Source of the DNA: UBA7430 sp002478765
Lineage (GTDB): Bacteria; Bacteroidota; Bacteroidia; Flavobacteriales; UBA7430
Assembly (NCBI GenBank): GCA_943789355.1
Contig: CALSTU010000002.1
Span: forward strand, 1 to 64,000
DNA: 64,000 nt
Direction: 5' to 3'
The notes under the pieces were generated by a model. The model had not been told where the DNA came from and did not search any database. It saw nothing but the letters and a program-made list of their open reading frames with translations. The translations under genes were made by a program, and so were the position numbers. Shown here in pieces: positions 9,158 to 17,937 of the stretch; position 1 is the stretch's first letter; each line of letters begins with the position of its first letter.

Positions 9158-10524
9158 GTGTAAATCCAACCGTTTGCGATGTAGGTGTTAAACAAATAAG
9201 ATGTCCATATTACGTTTAAAAAAACAGTTAAAAATAAACCTGTTTTATAAAATTTTGCATGGGATACATCTTGAAACAGCCAAAAAAACAGAGATGCAAT
9301 TAATAGGAACAGTCCCGTATCAGAAAAATTAAAACCTGAGGAATATCCTGCGAATCCCATTGTTAAAATAGCTAATACGGACAGTATGCAGAAATATAAA
9401 ACTCGGGATGATTTTGTTGTTTTTTTGATATAAGAAAAAGCATGAAGTAGTAGCGCAAAAAAGAATGGAGTGCACAAAACATATCGAGATAATCCGTGGA
9501 GACTTCCTCCCTGGAAAAATACTATAAATAAGAAGATGCCAATTAAATAAAATGCGGACAGCACCTGTACATAGTTTTTGGGTGTGTAATCAAAATAGTA
9601 TGGCAGGCTTTTGTTGGTATGAAAGAGCTTTGAGTAACTAGTTTTTAGTAAAATAGTTGTCAAGGGTACAACGATTAAAAAAATAACACCGAGACTTATT
9701 CCAAAACCTTCGTGTGACCAATCTCTTAGTCCGTTAGGGAGTGAGAAAACATGATTCCAATATTTTTGAACTTCTACAAATTTCATTGGAGTTCCTCCCT
9801 CAAATGAATATTGTATGGTTGATACAGTTAATGTTCCCAAGATAAGAGGCAGTCCCTTTAGAAAGGTGCTACGCAAAGCGTGTATTATTTTTTTATGTTG
9901 GATAAGAAAAAAGACTTCTGTACTTAATATGGCCAGAAATAAAAAAGTATATGAAGGCTTTGTGAGTGCGCATAAAAAAAATCCGATGAAGAATAACCAA
10001 TACTTATTTTTCACCATTCCATAAAGTCCTATCGCTCCCACAAGCAAAAATGTGGCTTCAGTATAAGGGATGAAAAACACTGCAATACTTGGTAAAGAAA
10101 CAATGATGAACAGAAGATTTATTTTTGATGGAATGTCAGTTTGAAATGTCTTATAAAGAATTAATAGGGCGATGGTAAACAGAAAATAGTTTATGAATAT
10201 GACACCAACCGGAGGCAGAGCAGTTATTTTCCATAAAAATGGAAAAAAAGGAAAGAAAGCAAAAATGTAATCGCCTCCCGCTTTTTTAATATCATAGCCG
10301 TGTTCTTTAATTAGATTGTAATGAACCCCATCCCACTGTAGATAATTTGTATTATTAACTTGTTGAAAAGGTTGATTCACCCGTTGTCTTTTACCCTCAT
10401 GATTAACCCAATTGTCTGCAAATCTCCCAAGTGTACTATTGTAGATTGTACTATTTTGCAAAAGCAAAAAAACTACCCAAAATGCAGCAAAAAAAGTTAG
10501 TAAAATAAGGATGTTGTTTCTCAT
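9154..10524 (-). CDS. PIG-V-like membrane mannosyltransferase candidate
   Basis: 456 residues, about ten membrane segments. The loop after the first helix reads YLQWDGVHYNLIKEHGYD, followed by FAFFPFFPFLW. This combination (W-D-x-x-H-Y, 'GYD', 'FFPxxPxL') resembles PIG-V and its bacterial GT-C relatives, which use a polyprenyl-phosphate sugar. The catalytic acid would be the Asp in WDGVHY. It converges on the GT2 gene. Together with that pair it may build or decorate a surface glycan, though a role in protein glycosylation is equally possible. The family call rests on this short motif only. Confidence 0.6.
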   Translation of the reverse strand: MRNNILILLTFFAAFWVVFLLLQNSTIYNSTLGRFADNWVNHEGKRQRVNQPFQQVNNTNYLQWDGVHYNLIKEHGYDIKKAGGDYIFAFFPFFPFLWKITALPPVGVIFINYFLFTIALLILYKTFQTDIPSKINLLFIIVSLPSIAVFFIPYTEATFLLVGAIGLYGMVKNKYWLFFIGFFLCALTKPSYTFLFLAILSTEVFFLIQHKKIIHALRSTFLKGLPLILGTLTVSTIQYSFEGGTPMKFVEVQKYWNHVFSLPNGLRDWSHEGFGISLGVIFLIVVPLTTILLKTSYSKLFHTNKSLPYYFDYTPKNYVQVLSAFYLIGIFLFIVFFQGGSLHGLSRYVLCTPFFFALLLHAFSYIKKTTKSSRVLYFCILSVLAILTMGFAGYSSGFNFSDTGLFLLIASLFFWLFQDVSHAKFYKTGLFLTVFLNVIWTSYLFNTYIANGWIYT

Positions 10525-10585
10525 GTGTATTAAAGCAAAAGTATTGACGAGGTGAGAGCCCCATCTATACTTTTATTAAATTAAT

Positions 10586-11542
10586 TTATTTTGATAAAAT
10601 CATATGTTTTGTATCAATTTCCTGACCATTTACAATTAAAGTATAAATATACATTCCTGCTTTAAATTCTCTTCCATTTATTACTAATTCATTTTTTCCG
10701 GAAGAAACCGCATACGTTTTTAGTAGTGTTCCATTCATATCAAAAATCAACATTGACCCTGAGTGAAAATTATCTGTTTCGACATTATAATCAATAATCG
10801 TTCTTTTACTAAACGGGTTAGGCCTATTTTGATATAAAATTGTTTTAGAAGAACTTAATGTTTCATCAATGTCAGTTATCACAAGGTTCCCACTAGCTAA
10901 TGCATCAATCTTTTCTTCTAAATTGCTTACCTTCTCTTTCAGAAAATCAATGGTATATTGCTGTTCCTTTGTGGAGGCAACGAGTAAAGGTATAATTTGG
11001 TCGTAGTCCATAAGTTTAACACCCATTGCATCTGAGGTTATCTTTATATCTGGAAATGCCTTTTCAACTTCTTGAGATAAGAATCCATACTCTTTTTCTG
11101 TACCTTCTATTTTATTGCCTGATTTATCAAAATAGTTACCCTGAATGGAATAAGAATATACATTGAGTTTCATAATTTCATCCAATCCATTTTGAATCGG
11201 TTGGATATTGCTCTTTAGAGTACTGTCAGACCTTCTGTAATATTTTTGTGCATACAATTTATTAAAACTATTTCCATTATCTGACCAGAAATAAATAAAG
11301 TCTCAACTAGAGCCAATCCTGGCAGATGTTGGATAAACTTTAAGTCTCAGCTCAGTAAAAGGACTTTCAGGATAATTAGTTAATAATAAATTACCTTTGA
11401 TATGGCATTTAAATTCAGAATTCGGCCAGTTTGTTCCCATTCCGATTCGACCGGATTTATCTACTTTTAACTGAGCATAAGAAGCAAGACTCATAAATAA
11501 TGAGACAGCAAAAATTAGTGTTTTTGTATATTTTGTTTTCAT
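10586..11542 (-). pseudogene. S74-chaperone surface protein with T9SS tail, interrupted by a TGA
   Basis: The ATG at 11542 opens a signal peptide (MKTKYTKTLIFAVSLFMSLA) and 'GRIGMGTNWP', typical of Bacteroidota proteins with a C-terminal endosialidase-chaperone (peptidase S74) domain. The frame stops at TGA 11303-11305. It continues in the same frame as DFIYFWSDNGNSFNKLYAQK, then the S74 domain (DSTLKSNIQPI, EYGFLSQEVEKAFP, DYDQIIPLL), a short coiled coil, and a T9SS type A tail beginning LYQNRPNPF. A single base change would restore a protein of about 318 residues. The downstream part also has an internal ATG at 11257 but no signal peptide. It is read as a recent point-mutation pseudogene. 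Confidence 0.75.
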
Positions 11543-11576
11543 GTTTAATTATTTTTTACATTTATTAAATTTAGCG

Positions 11577-12677
11577 CTAGTAGCACGTATTAACGTCTAG
11601 GTATAATTGAGCTCCTGTTGGAACTGTAAAATCACCGTTAATTGTTATTCCTTCAGACGCTCTTAGATATACATTATCCCCATTGGATAAACTGTTGATA
11701 CATCCTTCTGTACCAATTTTAATGTTCTTTTTTACTTTATTGTCATGAGAAGAGTAATTATAATTGCAGGCAATAAGATTGGCATTACAATCATTATCCA
11801 ATTTATAAGTTCTAACATAATCTACTCGCATATCTGAGGGAAATGGAGTGGATGAGTTAGGAGGACTCCAAGGTTCAAGAGCTAGGTTGAGTATTATTCT
11901 TACAGGATCAACAGGATACATTGGCATCCCTGTAGCTAGGTCAGTTTGTCCCGTCTGATGATATACTCTAGAAGGGATTCCGTCAATATACCAAATCAGC
12001 TTACTTGGTGACCATTCAATTCCATAAGTATGCCAAGTTCCATCCCAACTAAACCCTGTTGGAGTAAGCTCCAAGTAGTCGCTAGGAAGATTACTACAGT
12101 TGCAATTGTTATAATCTGGTCTCGATGGAGAACAATAGTCATGATGAACATTTGTTGTTATAGTAGAAGTTGGTTCACTTCCAAGCATTTCAAAAATGTC
12201 AATTTCTCCTGCATTTGTATTATAGGGAACACCATCACCAACGAATGTCCAAAAGGCTGGCCAAAATCCATGACCATAAGGTAACTTTATTCTTGCTTCA
12301 ATATATCCGTACTTAGTATTATAATCTTGCTTAGATTCTACCCACCCAGAAGTATAATTGTATAATTGACCTGTATTATTTTGCCTTGCGCATCCCCATT
12401 GATTTATTGCAGGCTGTGGGCATGAATAATTTTCATTTCTAACTCTTAAAACCAAATTTCCGTTATCTATGAAGACATTATCCGTCCTGCTAGTATAAAC
12501 CTGAGGTTCACCACCATAATGGTCAAAATTATTTTTAACTTTCCAGATGTTTGTGTTAAGTGTGTTGAAATCATCCTGCCAAACCAAATCCCAATGTGGG
12601 TCGTTTGCAGGCGTCTGACCGAACAACAACAAGCTATTCAGTAAAATAATTATTGAAATTACACACCTCATATTCAT
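11577..12677 (-). CDS. Secreted GH16 beta-glucanase (laminarinase type)
   Basis: 366 residues: signal peptide to about residue 21, then a complete GH16 domain (DLVWQDDFNT ... GYIEARIKLPYGHGFWPAFW ... WHTYGIEWSPSKLIWYIDG ... VDYVRTY). The catalytic motif is E158-I-D160-I-F-E163, in the class of EIDxxE enzymes that cut beta-1,3- or mixed-linked glucans such as laminarin. The last ~70 residues include 'CNANLIACNYNY' and 'LRASEGITINGDFTVPTGAQ', a short repeat often found before or in place of a sorting tail. A start at the third codon (ATG 12671) is also possible. Two palindromes lie 61-97 bases upstream. Substrate is inferred from the family. Confidence 0.9.
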   Translation of the reverse strand: MNMRCVISIIILLNSLLLFGQTPANDPHWDLVWQDDFNTLNTNIWKVKNNFDHYGGEPQVYTSRTDNVFIDNGNLVLRVRNENYSCPQPAINQWGCARQNNTGQLYNYTSGWVESKQDYNTKYGYIEARIKLPYGHGFWPAFWTFVGDGVPYNTNAGEIDIFEMLGSEPTSTITTNVHHDYCSPSRPDYNNCNCSNLPSDYLELTPTGFSWDGTWHTYGIEWSPSKLIWYIDGIPSRVYHQTGQTDLATGMPMYPVDPVRIILNLALEPWSPPNSSTPFPSDMRVDYVRTYKLDNDCNANLIACNYNYSSHDNKVKKNIKIGTEGCINSLSNGDNVYLRASEGITINGDFTVPTGAQLYLDVNTCY

Positions 12678-12737
12678 ATATATTGTTAATTAAAAGATTA
12701 TTTATCAAATATGTGTGTTTAATAATAGTCAGTCAAT

Positions 12738-12773
12738 AGGTGAAGTCACCTTTTTTGTATAAGTGACGTCACT
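12738..12773. promoter_or_regulatory. Pair of operator-like palindromes upstream of the GH16 gene
   Basis: AGGTGAAGTCACCT (12738-12751) has perfect 6-base arms around a 2-base centre. AGTGACGTCACT (12762-12773) is a perfect 12-base palindrome. They share the GTGA..TCAC core and lie 23 bases apart centre to centre, about two helical turns. They sit 61-97 bases upstream of the GH16 start. They fit a dimeric regulator binding side by side; which regulator is unknown. Confidence 0.45.
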
Positions 12774-13039
12774 CTTTTAATAATCTACATACCTCTATGT
12801 GAGAGTGTTATAGGGTGTTATCGATTGGTTTTAGGAGTTGGAATTTAACTCAGAGATTTTGAAGTTTACACAGTTAATAGGATGCTACTATTAAACTTAT
12901 AATGGGGTTTTCTAAGTCAATATAATCGCTCAACCCCTAATGTTTAAGGGTTTCTTTTAAATCAGAGAGCGTAACCAGGTCTTTGTTAAAGAGTTCGAGA
13001 ACTGGTCGTCGTTCATACAAATTCATTTTAAAAAATAAA

Positions 13040-13059
13040 AAAGCACCCGAAGGCGCTTT
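13040..13059 (-). terminator. Rho-independent terminator, no intact gene upstream
   Basis: On the reverse strand AAAGCGCC-TTCG-GGTGCTTT forms an 8-base stem with a tetraloop and is followed by TTTTATTTTTT. It comes nine bases after a short coding-like tail ending at 13069, so it probably belonged to a gene now lost. Confidence 0.6.
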
Positions 13060-13311
13060 GAATAGATGTCATCTACTCCTACCCACCTCCATCATTTTAT
13101 CCACATCGGCCTGGAGATAGGAATAGCTGCAGACTTTTAAAGCGAAAGGGTGAAGTTAATCTACACTATAGGCCAAGCTAAGCTATAATGCGAATTTAGC
13201 TTAATCCCAAAAGAGCAAAAAGTTAAATTCTAGCTCAATGGCTTGGATGTAAGGCACATCATTCAAGAGGTAATTCAAGCTGAATAGAACATCTGTTCAG
13301 GTATATGTTTG

Positions 13312-13399
13312 TTGTATAAAATCTTTAAACCAGACTAAAATGGCATCAAAACCACTCAAATCCTATGTTTTTATTTCATCGGGTATGTTTTGGTTTCAA
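13312..13399 (+). repeat. 88-base direct repeat, right copy
   Basis: Matches 6279-6366 over 88 bases without gaps. It ends 50 bases before the 3' end of the HAD gene at 13449. See the left copy for the comparison. Confidence 0.85.
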
Positions 13400-13448
13400 A
13401 TAGCAAAATGCAATTTGCTTCAAACATATGTTTTTCAGCAGTTGTTCG

Positions 13449-13895
13449 CTATAATAATTCATTCAAAACATCTCCCCAATCTTTGTAATCACCATCCTTC
13501 CCAAAATGAATGTGTTTTCCTTTGAACCTATCAGCACCATTCTTGGTGCGGTCATCAATTAAATAGTCTCCTATAAGTAGATCTTTCCGATGAGTAAAGA
13601 CGGCCTTCTTATAAAATATGTCACCAAAATATTTCTCTAGCCACAAACGCTTGTGCGTAAGTGCGTCTGGGTTTTCCCATGGAGAAGTTGAGGCAACGAG
13701 TAATTCATATTTACCAGACTGATGTAATTTACTTACAGCATCAACAGCACCAGGTATAGGAGGTGGGTTTTGAAATACATTCGGCAAATGGTCTTTATCA
13801 TATTCATATTGTGGTAGATCTTTGTCAGGGTGAGATTCTATAGCAGCTCCCAAGTCGGCTAAAACGCCATCCATATCAAAAAAGATGATTTTCAT
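13449..13895 (-). CDS. HAD-family 5'(3')-nucleotidase-like phosphatase
   Basis: 148 residues. HAD motif I is at the very start (FFDMDGVLAD, Asp7 and Asp9), motif II is VASTSPW, and the late motif is LIDDRTKNGADRF. The short cap and the 'SPW' motif resemble the NT5C 5'(3')-deoxyribonucleotidase family, which removes phosphate from (deoxy)nucleoside monophosphates. It follows two unknown genes by two bases, suggesting one operon with them. Whether it cleans nucleotide pools or serves the unknown neighbours is open. Confidence 0.75.
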   Translation of the reverse strand: MKIIFFDMDGVLADLGAAIESHPDKDLPQYEYDKDHLPNVFQNPPPIPGAVDAVSKLHQSGKYELLVASTSPWENPDALTHKRLWLEKYFGDIFYKKAVFTHRKDLLIGDYLIDDRTKNGADRFKGKHIHFGKDGDYKDWGDVLNELL

Positions 13896-13897
13896 AG

Positions 13898-14914
13898 TTA
13901 TCGTTTGTAGTTCATAATTTTAGATGCTAAATCCATCCAAAGTGCTTTTGGTTTTCGCTGTTTGATATTTTTGACTTCCATGAATTCGAGGAACCTTACT
14001 CCTGAAGCCAGATAAGTTGGGTTTCCCTTTTCAATACACCTTCTGAATTCATGAAAAAAATCATCATCAGACTCTCCTATGGCATAATCCAAATAAGGTT
14101 GGTAAATACCGTATTCAATTGGCTGATTCTGTAGTTTGGCTTTGAACACATCATAAGGCTTAAAGCTGCAATTTGTGAGTTGCTTACTGGTTAATAAAGT
14201 ATCATAACTAATAGCAACTTCACGCATACTAAGAGCTTTGTAGAAGCTAACATTTATCACATACCCCCAGCTATTACTCAATTTTTGTGATTTCTCAATG
14301 TTGTTTAAAAATAAGATCGACTCGGTATACAAAAATGCTTTTAGTTGATCTTTATCCTTTTTAACACCCAAATCATTTACTATTCGGTCAAATAAGTCAT
14401 CCATTAACTCAGGAGAAAACAACAGCATCTTATTTTGCTCTGTAAAAGAATGGTAGTCACCTCGAATTTTAAAAACTAAGGACTTTTCTGCAATTTCTTC
14501 AGTTAATGCTGCAAAACAATAGCGTAATTCTTGATTGTTTTGATTACTTCTTACATCATCTAAATGTTTAAAAAAATCCATTAAACGCTCAAGGTATTTA
14601 TCCCTCTTGATTCTAGGCATTTCCGATTCCCATGGAACATCACTCATTTTTGATGACATATCCTCATCCACATGATTGAATGCCTTGTCACCACCATGGA
14701 AGTATGCTTTAGGAATTGCGACAGGGACATAAAAGCGCATGAGTTCTTTCGGCATTAAAAACCTCGGGTAAGATTCAATTTGATCATACTGCTTGTCTCC
14801 CGCTTTGGATTGAGTTAACAATTCAAGCAAAATTTTTTCTATGTTAAATTGGATTTTTGTGCTAAACGATAATTTCTTGCCGCCCTGTAGCTTTCTGTAA
14901 TCTAAATAATTCAT
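13898..14914 (-). CDS. Uncharacterised protein (338 residues)
   Basis: Not recognised. It is a soluble, charged protein without signal peptide or membrane helices. Recognisable features are only local: 'QIESYPRFLMPKELMRFYVPVAIPKAYFHGG' (split here as QIESYPRFLMPKEL and FYVPVAIPK) and a C-terminal 'ALWMDLASKIMNYKR'. Its ATG overlaps the stop of the upstream 160-residue gene by four bases, the arrangement of translational coupling, and the HAD phosphatase follows two bases downstream. Two proteins so coupled usually act together. No nuclease, helicase, transposase or toxin motif was found by eye. Confidence 0.65.
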   Translation of the reverse strand: MNYLDYRKLQGGKKLSFSTKIQFNIEKILLELLTQSKAGDKQYDQIESYPRFLMPKELMRFYVPVAIPKAYFHGGDKAFNHVDEDMSSKMSDVPWESEMPRIKRDKYLERLMDFFKHLDDVRSNQNNQELRYCFAALTEEIAEKSLVFKIRGDYHSFTEQNKMLLFSPELMDDLFDRIVNDLGVKKDKDQLKAFLYTESILFLNNIEKSQKLSNSWGYVINVSFYKALSMREVAISYDTLLTSKQLTNCSFKPYDVFKAKLQNQPIEYGIYQPYLDYAIGESDDDFFHEFRRCIEKGNPTYLASGVRFLEFMEVKNIKQRKPKALWMDLASKIMNYKR

Positions 14915-15393
14915 GTAGGAGGTGATAAAGGTTGAGGTAAGACAATAACATCACCAGAAAAATTCATTCCGTACATCTGGGATGCTCTTTTATTTGGCAC
15001 CAAACCCTTCGCTTTACTAAAATATATTGCAAGGTTTGCTGTTGTTGTATAGGTGAAGGGTGTGGGTATCAATTTTGTAAATTCAAGAAGTGTAAAATGT
15101 CTTTTAAATCTGGGACTAAAATAAACTTCCTTTCCATTTGTTTTGATGAGTAAAGCATCATTACCTTGCATAGAAAGTGGAGGCCTCAACAATTCTTCGA
15201 AGTTGATATGACTTTCATTTGCGAAGGAATACAACAACATAACTCTCTTATAATAATCATCTAACAAAGAAACTGTATGTTTGTCTTTACTGGTAAACCC
15301 CTTTGACAACTTTTTTAATTTATCATACAAGCGTGACATTTCCTCAGGAAGTAATTCCTTGTTTATAAATACACATTTGTGCTTTTCTGACAT
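14911..15393 (-). CDS. Uncharacterised protein (160 residues)
   Basis: Not recognised. A soluble protein beginning MSEKHKCVFINKELLPEEM, with a helical, lysine-rich first half and a second half ending GMNFSGDVIVLPQPLSPPT. It is the first gene of a coupled run (four-base overlap with the next gene). The preceding 208 bases are AT-rich and probably carry the promoter. No signal peptide or membrane helix was seen. Confidence 0.65.
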   Translation of the reverse strand: MSEKHKCVFINKELLPEEMSRLYDKLKKLSKGFTSKDKHTVSLLDDYYKRVMLLYSFANESHINFEELLRPPLSMQGNDALLIKTNGKEVYFSPRFKRHFTLLEFTKLIPTPFTYTTTANLAIYFSKAKGLVPNKRASQMYGMNFSGDVIVLPQPLSPPT

Positions 15394-15602
15394 AGAGTAT
15401 AGATTTTCGATGAATTATAGATTCTTTTTATTAACTCAATGGATGTGAATTTTACCCCTAAATAGCTTTGAATAGTATTTAAAAGAACCTTAGTACAACC
15501 CAAACAAACTTTAAATTAGTTTAAATCAATTCAAATATGATTGTCATGGTTCTAAATATACTCTAACAGATAACAAAATCAAAGAAGGCTCCATGTAACA
15601 TG

Positions 15603-16475
15603 TTAATTAATCTCAAGCTCACCAGAACTGCTTTCTTGATTGGTATGAATGTTATCAAATAAAGAACCCCCTTCTTTCCCCAATTGAATACCACTCGATA
15701 TCAACTCTTTGTATTCTTCTATTTCTTTTTTCACACGACTACCCCAATCTCTCAATTCGACCAGTTTAAGGCAATCTTTGGCGCTTAACTCTGCAGTAAT
15801 AGACTTTATACCTCCAATGCTCTCCACCTTGAAGTATTGTCTGTAAATATCGATGTCACCGCTTCCAAAGTAATCAAACTCCAAAACCAAATCTATTCTT
15901 AGCATTTTGGACTCAAGATACAAGTGGTTCTTCTTCAAAAACTCGACATTTGTTTTCAACTCCTTCAACCTGCGATTTAGCTCTGTCATATACCCCCAAG
16001 AAGCTTTATAAACGCCTAAATTACCTCTGGCTTCTATCAGTTGCTCTTTTAAAATCTTTTGATATTCCTCAACATCAGGTATGCTGAGATTGATTGACAT
16101 AGAATCTATGAACACGTCATTGAATTCTTTTGTTTTCTTAACATGGATCAATTTACCCCAAGCAACTTTACCCTCCTTGTCCATGTATTTATTGATATCA
16201 ATGTCTTCCGATCGGTTGTAATTGGACATTAAATCTGATGCCAAATCATAATAGGGACTATGGATTCTGTTGACCAAACAAGATCTTGGAACTACTTCTT
16301 CTACCTCTTTGTACTTTGCAGCTAGTTTTTTCTCCTCATAGATAATACCCTTGAGAAGTAGTTCTTTTTCTATATAGTACTTACTTCTACTAACGCCATC
16401 AGAGAGCTGTTCCTTGTTTCTTTTTTTGAATAGTGATATCATAATTGTTTGTATTAAGTTCTTATCTAAACTCAA
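15603..16475 (-). CDS. Uncharacterised coiled-coil protein (290 residues)
   Basis: Not recognised. Helix-rich, with long charged segments (YYIEKELLLKGIIYEEKKLA; YQKILKEQLIEARGNLG; RLKELKTNVEFLKKNHLYLE) that look like coiled coil. Between them is a patch SIPDVEEYQ and a later 'FDYFGSGDIDIYRQYF'. No signal peptide. The start could be the first codon or the Met at position 12 (MISLFKKRNKE). It reads in the same direction as the three genes after it but is separated by 208 bases, so it may be independently transcribed. Confidence 0.65.
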   Translation of the reverse strand: MSLDKNLIQTIMISLFKKRNKEQLSDGVSRSKYYIEKELLLKGIIYEEKKLAAKYKEVEEVVPRSCLVNRIHSPYYDLASDLMSNYNRSEDIDINKYMDKEGKVAWGKLIHVKKTKEFNDVFIDSMSINLSIPDVEEYQKILKEQLIEARGNLGVYKASWGYMTELNRRLKELKTNVEFLKKNHLYLESKMLRIDLVLEFDYFGSGDIDIYRQYFKVESIGGIKSITAELSAKDCLKLVELRDWGSRVKKEIEEYKELISSGIQLGKEGGSLFDNIHTNQESSSGELEIN

Positions 16476-16782
16476 GTGAGCCTATTTAAACAATACAAAC
16501 AAAGAGATAAGTAGTGACATTTAGTGACGCGAGGTGTTTTGTTGTGCCAATAAAATATAGATATATGATAAGTTTAAAGGAAGATTAGAGCTAAGTTTAC
16601 TATGTTTGAGAAAGAAGATAGGCTCACCTAATCAAATAAAATTTATTAAAAATAAAGAGGGTGAATTATTACATCAAAGTTTGGCAGGGCTGCACAATCT
16701 TAAGCTGAATTTAGATCAACTATTATTGATTACATGTTTTCGTATATCGAACATTTAAATATAGGGCTACAGACTTGAATGT
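16476..16782. other. Intergenic stretch between divergent genes
   Basis: It contains a + strand frame open from about 16557 to a TAA at 16756-16758 without an ATG (...GSPNQIKFIKNKEGELLHQ...). This may be a gene remnant or chance. It also holds an imperfect inverted repeat at 16734-16754 in front of the LacI gene. Confidence 0.35.
16734..16754. promoter_or_regulatory. Inverted repeat upstream of the LacI-type gene
   Basis: ATGTTTTCG-TATAT-CGAACAT pairs TTCG/CGAA around a five-base centre, with ATG and CAT at the outer ends, 29 bases before the ATG of the LacI gene. It could be an autoregulatory operator. The half site (GTTCG-like) resembles that of the palindrome upstream of the GH2 gene. Confidence 0.25.
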
Positions 16783-17833
16783 ATGACAGAAAAAATTCGC
16801 ATTAAAGACATCGCTGAGAAAGCCGGTGTATCAACTGGTACAGTCGATCGTGTGTTACATAATAGAGGCGAAGGTAAAACCCGAAACAAGAGAATTGGTG
16901 CTAAAAATTGCAAGTGAGCTCAACTACAGACCTAATGTAGCAGCTCAATTGCTTAAAAAATCATTCGGTTATCAAATTGCTATTTTAATACCAAAACCCA
17001 CAAATGACAAGTGTTACTGGTCAGAACACCCAGTCGGTATAGAAAATGCTCTTAGAATAAAAACACCATATAATATCAGTGTTACTTATTTTCTATACAG
17101 CCTTAATGATGGGACTGATTTTGTGAATAAAAGTGAGGAACTCATTGATAGCAAACCCGACGGGGTTATCATAGCACCACTTCACAAAATAGAATCCGTA
17201 TCATTTTGCAAACAGTTAGATCAAAATAAGATCCCTTATGTATTCATTGACACTAATTTAGAGGGAGTAAATAATCTATCCTATACAGGTGAGAACTCAA
17301 TCAAAAGCTCTAGAACTGCAGCCAGCTTAATTGACGCTATTTCTGATCGAAATGTAGATGTCTTAATCGTTAATATCTCAAAAGACATAACCAACTCAGC
17401 GCATTTAAACAGTCGTAATGATGGTTTTAATACATATTTTAAAGAAAAAGGATCTAGCAACCGAAATCGTATAACAGTCAATATTTCTAGTGACTCTATG
17501 GATGAGATTCAAAATAAGTTAAACCCTGTTTTTTCCACTAATAAAAACATTGGGGCAATTTTTGTTACGAGTTCAAGAGTACATGTTGTAGCAAACTACC
17601 TACATAATCAAAAAATCAGCGTAAAGCTTATTGGGTATGACTTAATTGAAGAAAACATCAAGTATTTAAATGTAGGAATTATAGACTTTTTAATCAGCCA
17701 ACGTCCGGTGCAGCAGGGCGAGAAATCTATGGAAATTCTTACAGATTTCTTAATCGGAAATGAATCTGTTTTTGACAAATCATTTTATCAACCCATAGAT
17801 ATTGTAAATAAAGAAAATCTATTTACAAACTGA
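16783..17833 (+). pseudogene. LacI-family transcription regulator, frameshifted
   Basis: From ATG 16783 the protein reads MTEKIRIKDIAEKAGVSTGT then VDRVLHNRGE, a complete LacI helix-turn-helix. The frame is then lost at GAAGGT: one G too many at about 16873. Dropping it gives NRGEVKPETRELVLKIASEL and LNYRPNVAAQLLKKS, followed by an intact sugar-binding core to 17833. As it stands, translation ends after about 44 residues, so DNA binding and effector domains are separated. LacI proteins repress sugar-use genes. The next gene, convergent, is a GH2 glycosidase, a likely former target. A sequencing error cannot be excluded. Confidence 0.8.
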
Positions 17834-17937
17834 TTTTTTAGATCGTTCCAAGGCATAACACTGATGATTTTTAAAACTCATTTTGAATATGAACATCATT
17901 AGTTGGGTAAGACATAACCTTAAGTAACTAATCATCC

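Larger units (their letters stand above)
12678..13448. other. Intergenic stretch with operator-like palindromes, a terminator and an 88-base repeat
   Basis: No full gene. From left to right it holds two palindromes (12738-12773), a 29-codon reverse-strand frame (12937-13026, MNLYERRPVLELFNKD...), a strong hairpin (13040-13059), and a reverse-strand coding-like tail ending at 13069 (SYSYLQADVDKMMEVG). The right copy of the 88-base repeat follows. The tail followed at once by a terminator suggests the 3' remnant of a lost gene, but it is too short to identify. Confidence 0.45.

Noticed and set aside
12937..13026. 29-residue reverse-strand frame MNLYERRPVLELFNKD...
   Set aside because: Too short, follows a terminator and has no recognisable family; kept only as a note under the intergenic region.
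13449..16475. Calling the cluster a toxin-antitoxin or phage-defence system
   Set aside because: No nuclease, helicase, NTPase, pore or toxin motif could be seen, so only an uncharacterised-operon call is justified.
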